Below, in pieces: positions 62,165 through 64,000 of a DNA stretch of 64,000 nt (the stretch's first letter is position 1; each line of letters begins with the position of its first letter). The translations under genes were made by a program, and so were the position numbers. The notes under the pieces were generated by a model. The model saw only the letters and a list, made by a program, of their open reading frames with translations. It was not told where the DNA came from and ran no database searches. The DNA is from Halomonas cupida (lineage in GTDB: Bacteria; Pseudomonadota; Gammaproteobacteria; Pseudomonadales; Halomonadaceae): contig NZ_FRCA01000006.1 of the NCBI RefSeq assembly GCF_900142755.1, positions 1 to 64,000 of the forward strand, written 5' to 3'.

Positions 62165-63107
62165 GCCCGGTTAAAACCCAAGGTAAATGCTTCTCCAACT
62201 CGTCGACAAACGCACCACGCAATAGACGCCTCGCATCTCGGGCCAGTTGAGAGGGCAGCCCACCCAGCTCATCACGTCTTGCCACCAGAGTCAGTTCACG
62301 CTCAAGCGGTGCCACCGGCAACGGCTCAACCCGTACCTGCAGATGATCAAGCCCCGCCTGGTAAAGACACAGAGGTGTGGTGATGGTAAATCCGGAGCCA
62401 TCACTGACGGTCTTGAGCAAAGCACAGGTATTATCGAGATGAATTCGCGCCGACAGCTCGACATTCGCCAGACGTAGGTGTCGTTCGATAGTCTGGCCGA
62501 TCAGTGAGTGAGGCACATAACGGATAAACTCCAGCTGGCGCGACAGCCAGCGTAAATTATCCGCCGGCCCCTGCCAGTCCCCGGGCATTACCAGCACAAA
62601 CGGCTCCCGCAATATGGAATGCCGTTCCAACCCATCATAGTTTTCCAGGCGGTCATCGGAGATGATTACATCGACATGACGCGTCAGCAGCGAATGGCCA
62701 TGCATGTGAGACAGTCCGGTGGTCAGCGTATAATCCCGCGTGTGACGCCGAATGACGTCGATCAGGGGACGGCCGACTGCCGTGGCCAGGGAGTCGACCA
62801 ATGCCAGCCGCATCTGATGTAGTTGACCGAAGGCACCGGAAATCAATTCACGCCGGGTGTCTCGTGCCTCCCCAAGCAGACGGCGCGCTCGATCATAGAA
62901 GAAGCGACCTGCACTGGTGGCTTCCAATGGACGAGAGCGCCGCTCGAACAGGGCGACGCCCAGGGCTTCCTCGAGTGTCGCCAGGCAGTGCGAGACAGAC
63001 GACTGGGTCAGGCCCAGATGATCAGCCGCAGCACTCTGACTACCACGCTCCAGCGTCTCGACAAAGATCTCCATGCTGCGCAGGTCAAACCCAAAGGCAT
63101 TTCGCAT
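62145..63107 (-). CDS. LysR family regulator of the TRAP/gamma-glutamyl cluster
   Basis: Protein of 320 residues. The helix-turn-helix is FVETLERGSQSAAADHLGLTQSSVSHCLATLEEALGVALFERRSRPLEAT. The effector domain includes VDVIISDDRLENYDGLERHSILREPFVLVMPGDW. It is encoded upstream of the TRAP genes on the same strand, so it may be co-transcribed or act on the promoter inside the gap that follows. The C-terminal HAFMLG codons lie in the repeat element, so this end may have been replaced by element insertion. Confidence 0.85.
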   Translation of the reverse strand: MRNAFGFDLRSMEIFVETLERGSQSAAADHLGLTQSSVSHCLATLEEALGVALFERRSRPLEATSAGRFFYDRARRLLGEARDTRRELISGAFGQLHQMRLALVDSLATAVGRPLIDVIRRHTRDYTLTTGLSHMHGHSLLTRHVDVIISDDRLENYDGLERHSILREPFVLVMPGDWQGPADNLRWLSRQLEFIRYVPHSLIGQTIERHLRLANVELSARIHLDNTCALLKTVSDGSGFTITTPLCLYQAGLDHLQVRVEPLPVAPLERELTLVARRDELGGLPSQLARDARRLLRGAFVDELEKHLPWVLTGHAFMLG

Positions 63108-63199
63108 CCCGCCACCTTCTTGTCATTATTGTCATGGGTCGTTGAACTCATGCTTATCAGAGCAGTCTATCTGTCGGCCGTAAACTCCGGGAGTTGTTG

Positions 63200-64000
63200 A
63201 TGAATCAAGCCACCACTACACAGGCACAGACGCAGAGCCTTCGTCCCTCTTCATCATGGACGGGTTGGGGGCAGTGGCTGGCACTGATCACCATGACACT
63301 GGATCACGTCGCCCGTTATCTCGCTACTGATGCCTGGGGCATGGGCTGGGTCGACAGCAGTGTCGGTCGCATTGCCTTCCCGCTGTTTGCCGGCATGGTC
63401 GCCTGGCACGGGCTGTTCAATACTCGTGACCCGCTGCGCTATGCCCGCCGTATCATGGTCATCGGTCTGGTGGCGCAACTGCCCTATCAATTGATGCCAC
63501 GCGAGGCGATCTTCCAGCTCAACATCTGTTTCACCCTGGCGCTTGGCCTGATGGCGGGTCACTGGCTCGAGCAGGTGGCCCAGCGGACCGCTCGCGATCA
63601 ACTCGGCCTGGCCCGGCTGTCACTGGAAACCCTGGGCGTTCTTGTCGCCTGGTACATTGCCGGCTTCTGGGTCGAGTATGGCCACGAAGGGTTACTGCTG
63701 ATACCGCTGTACATGCTGGCCATCGGCCAGATCCAGCGCAGCGGAAATACGCCGGGACAACGCCTGATTGCCCTTGTATCGGCCATACCTGTGCTGTTGC
63801 TGGCAGGCGCGATGAACAGCTCTGAAATGGCCAAGTCGATCACCGTGATCACCACCCTGGCGGTACTGGTAATGGCTGTGGGCGTGTGCCGTCTGGTTCC
63901 CGACATCCAGTGGAAGATGTCCAGGCGCATGTGGCTTGCCTGGTACCCGGCCCACTTTGCCGTGATCGCGGCGATTCTGCTGTTCGTAGGCCGTGCGGCC
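63200..64000 (+). CDS. TraX family membrane protein (runs off right edge)
   Basis: The frame is open from ATG 63200 to the window end: 267 codons without a stop. GGGAG precedes the start. After a polar N-terminus the protein is largely membrane-embedded: WLALITMTLDHVARYL, VGRIAFPLFAGMVAWHG, YARRIMVIGLVAQLPYQLM and LNICFTLALGLMAGHWLE. The TLDH motif with AFPLFA is the TraX/acyltransferase-like signature; F-plasmid TraX acetylates pilin, while chromosomal homologues are of unknown role. It is divergent from the LysR gene. The C-terminus is not visible. Confidence 0.85.
   Translation, partial: MNQATTTQAQTQSLRPSSSWTGWGQWLALITMTLDHVARYLATDAWGMGWVDSSVGRIAFPLFAGMVAWHGLFNTRDPLRYARRIMVIGLVAQLPYQLMPREAIFQLNICFTLALGLMAGHWLEQVAQRTARDQLGLARLSLETLGVLVAWYIAGFWVEYGHEGLLLIPLYMLAIGQIQRSGNTPGQRLIALVSAIPVLLLAGAMNSSEMAKSITVITTLAVLVMAVGVCRLVPDIQWKMSRRMWLAWYPAHFAVIAAILLFVGRAA

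Noticed and set aside
62011-62250. Short conserved frame beginning MAIKSLILIDLI, with a counterpart at 31894-31616 (minus)
   Set aside because: The two translations look alike, but the nucleotide differences show no third-position bias, one copy starts with GTG, there is no ribosome-binding site, and the frames run into genes on the other strand. A structured non-coding repeat explains the similarity better.

Overview
The window looks like about 64 kb of chromosome from a moderately halophilic gammaproteobacterium of the Halomonas/Chromohalobacter type. This is inferred from the moderately high GC content of the genes, the E. coli/Pseudomonas-like protein families (GlcCDEFG, YdiJ-like, MtfA, YegP, AstE, CadR/CadA), choline-sulfate and BCCT genes for osmolyte supply, several TRAP transporters, and dispersed intergenic repeats. 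I saw no tRNA, rRNA, CRISPR array, prophage or complete insertion sequence.

Layout. (1) 1-6816, minus strand: two tandem BapA-like type I-secreted adhesins made of Ig-like repeats. The first runs off the left edge; the second is split by a one-base frameshift near 4668. (2) 7349-8982: a gamma-carbonic-anhydrase-like protein and L-threonine aldolase. (3) 9117-18699, minus: a catabolic cluster with a YdiJ-type FAD/Fe-S dehydrogenase, a serine-glyoxylate-type aminotransferase, a class III CoA-transferase, a crotonase-fold protein lacking both usual catalytic glutamates, and a DctMQP TRAP transporter. (4) 19199-22506: an Rpn-family nuclease with a probable internal second start, a GlcG-like protein, and two GntR regulators, the second being GlcC. 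(5) 22879-27381: the glycolate oxidase operon glcDEF plus glcG. (6) 27767-34002: yegP, a 5'-nucleotidase, and a choline-sulfate module (LysR, betC, BCCT transporter). (7) 34308-46053: mixed housekeeping and accessory genes, including an EamA exporter, a GNAT-nitrilase fusion, mtfA, a TVP38 protein, a GT4 glycosyltransferase, LysR plus tartrate/D-malate dehydrogenase, a methyltransferase, a Tat-exported SMP-30 protein and astE. (8) 46299-53439: a basic-amino-acid ABC transporter, msrBA, and the divergent cadR/cadA metal-efflux pair. (9) 53478-63107, minus: a glutamine-synthetase-like ligase, aldehyde dehydrogenase, Fe-dependent alcohol dehydrogenase, class I glutamine amidotransferase, a second TRAP transporter and a LysR regulator. 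(10) A TraX-family membrane protein runs off the right edge.

How the genes work together. Regions 3-5 converge on glyoxylate: glycolate oxidase makes it, the aminotransferase can use it, and GntR/FCD regulators with visible palindromic operators flank the genes. Region 9 reads as a gamma-glutamylation pathway for an imported amino alcohol: ligate glutamate to the amine, oxidise the alcohol to aldehyde and acid, then hydrolyse the amide. This resembles the Puu putrescine pathway with an alcohol dehydrogenase in place of the amine oxidase.

Most unusual non-gene signals. A 160-bp structured repeat (31741-31900 and 62005-62164) lies just upstream of two unrelated transporter genes, in the same orientation. 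A second dispersed repeat family with GGGGTTC heptads occurs at 34086-34266 and 42390-42661. A short Arg-rich leader reading frame with a good ribosome-binding site precedes the basic-amino-acid transporter.
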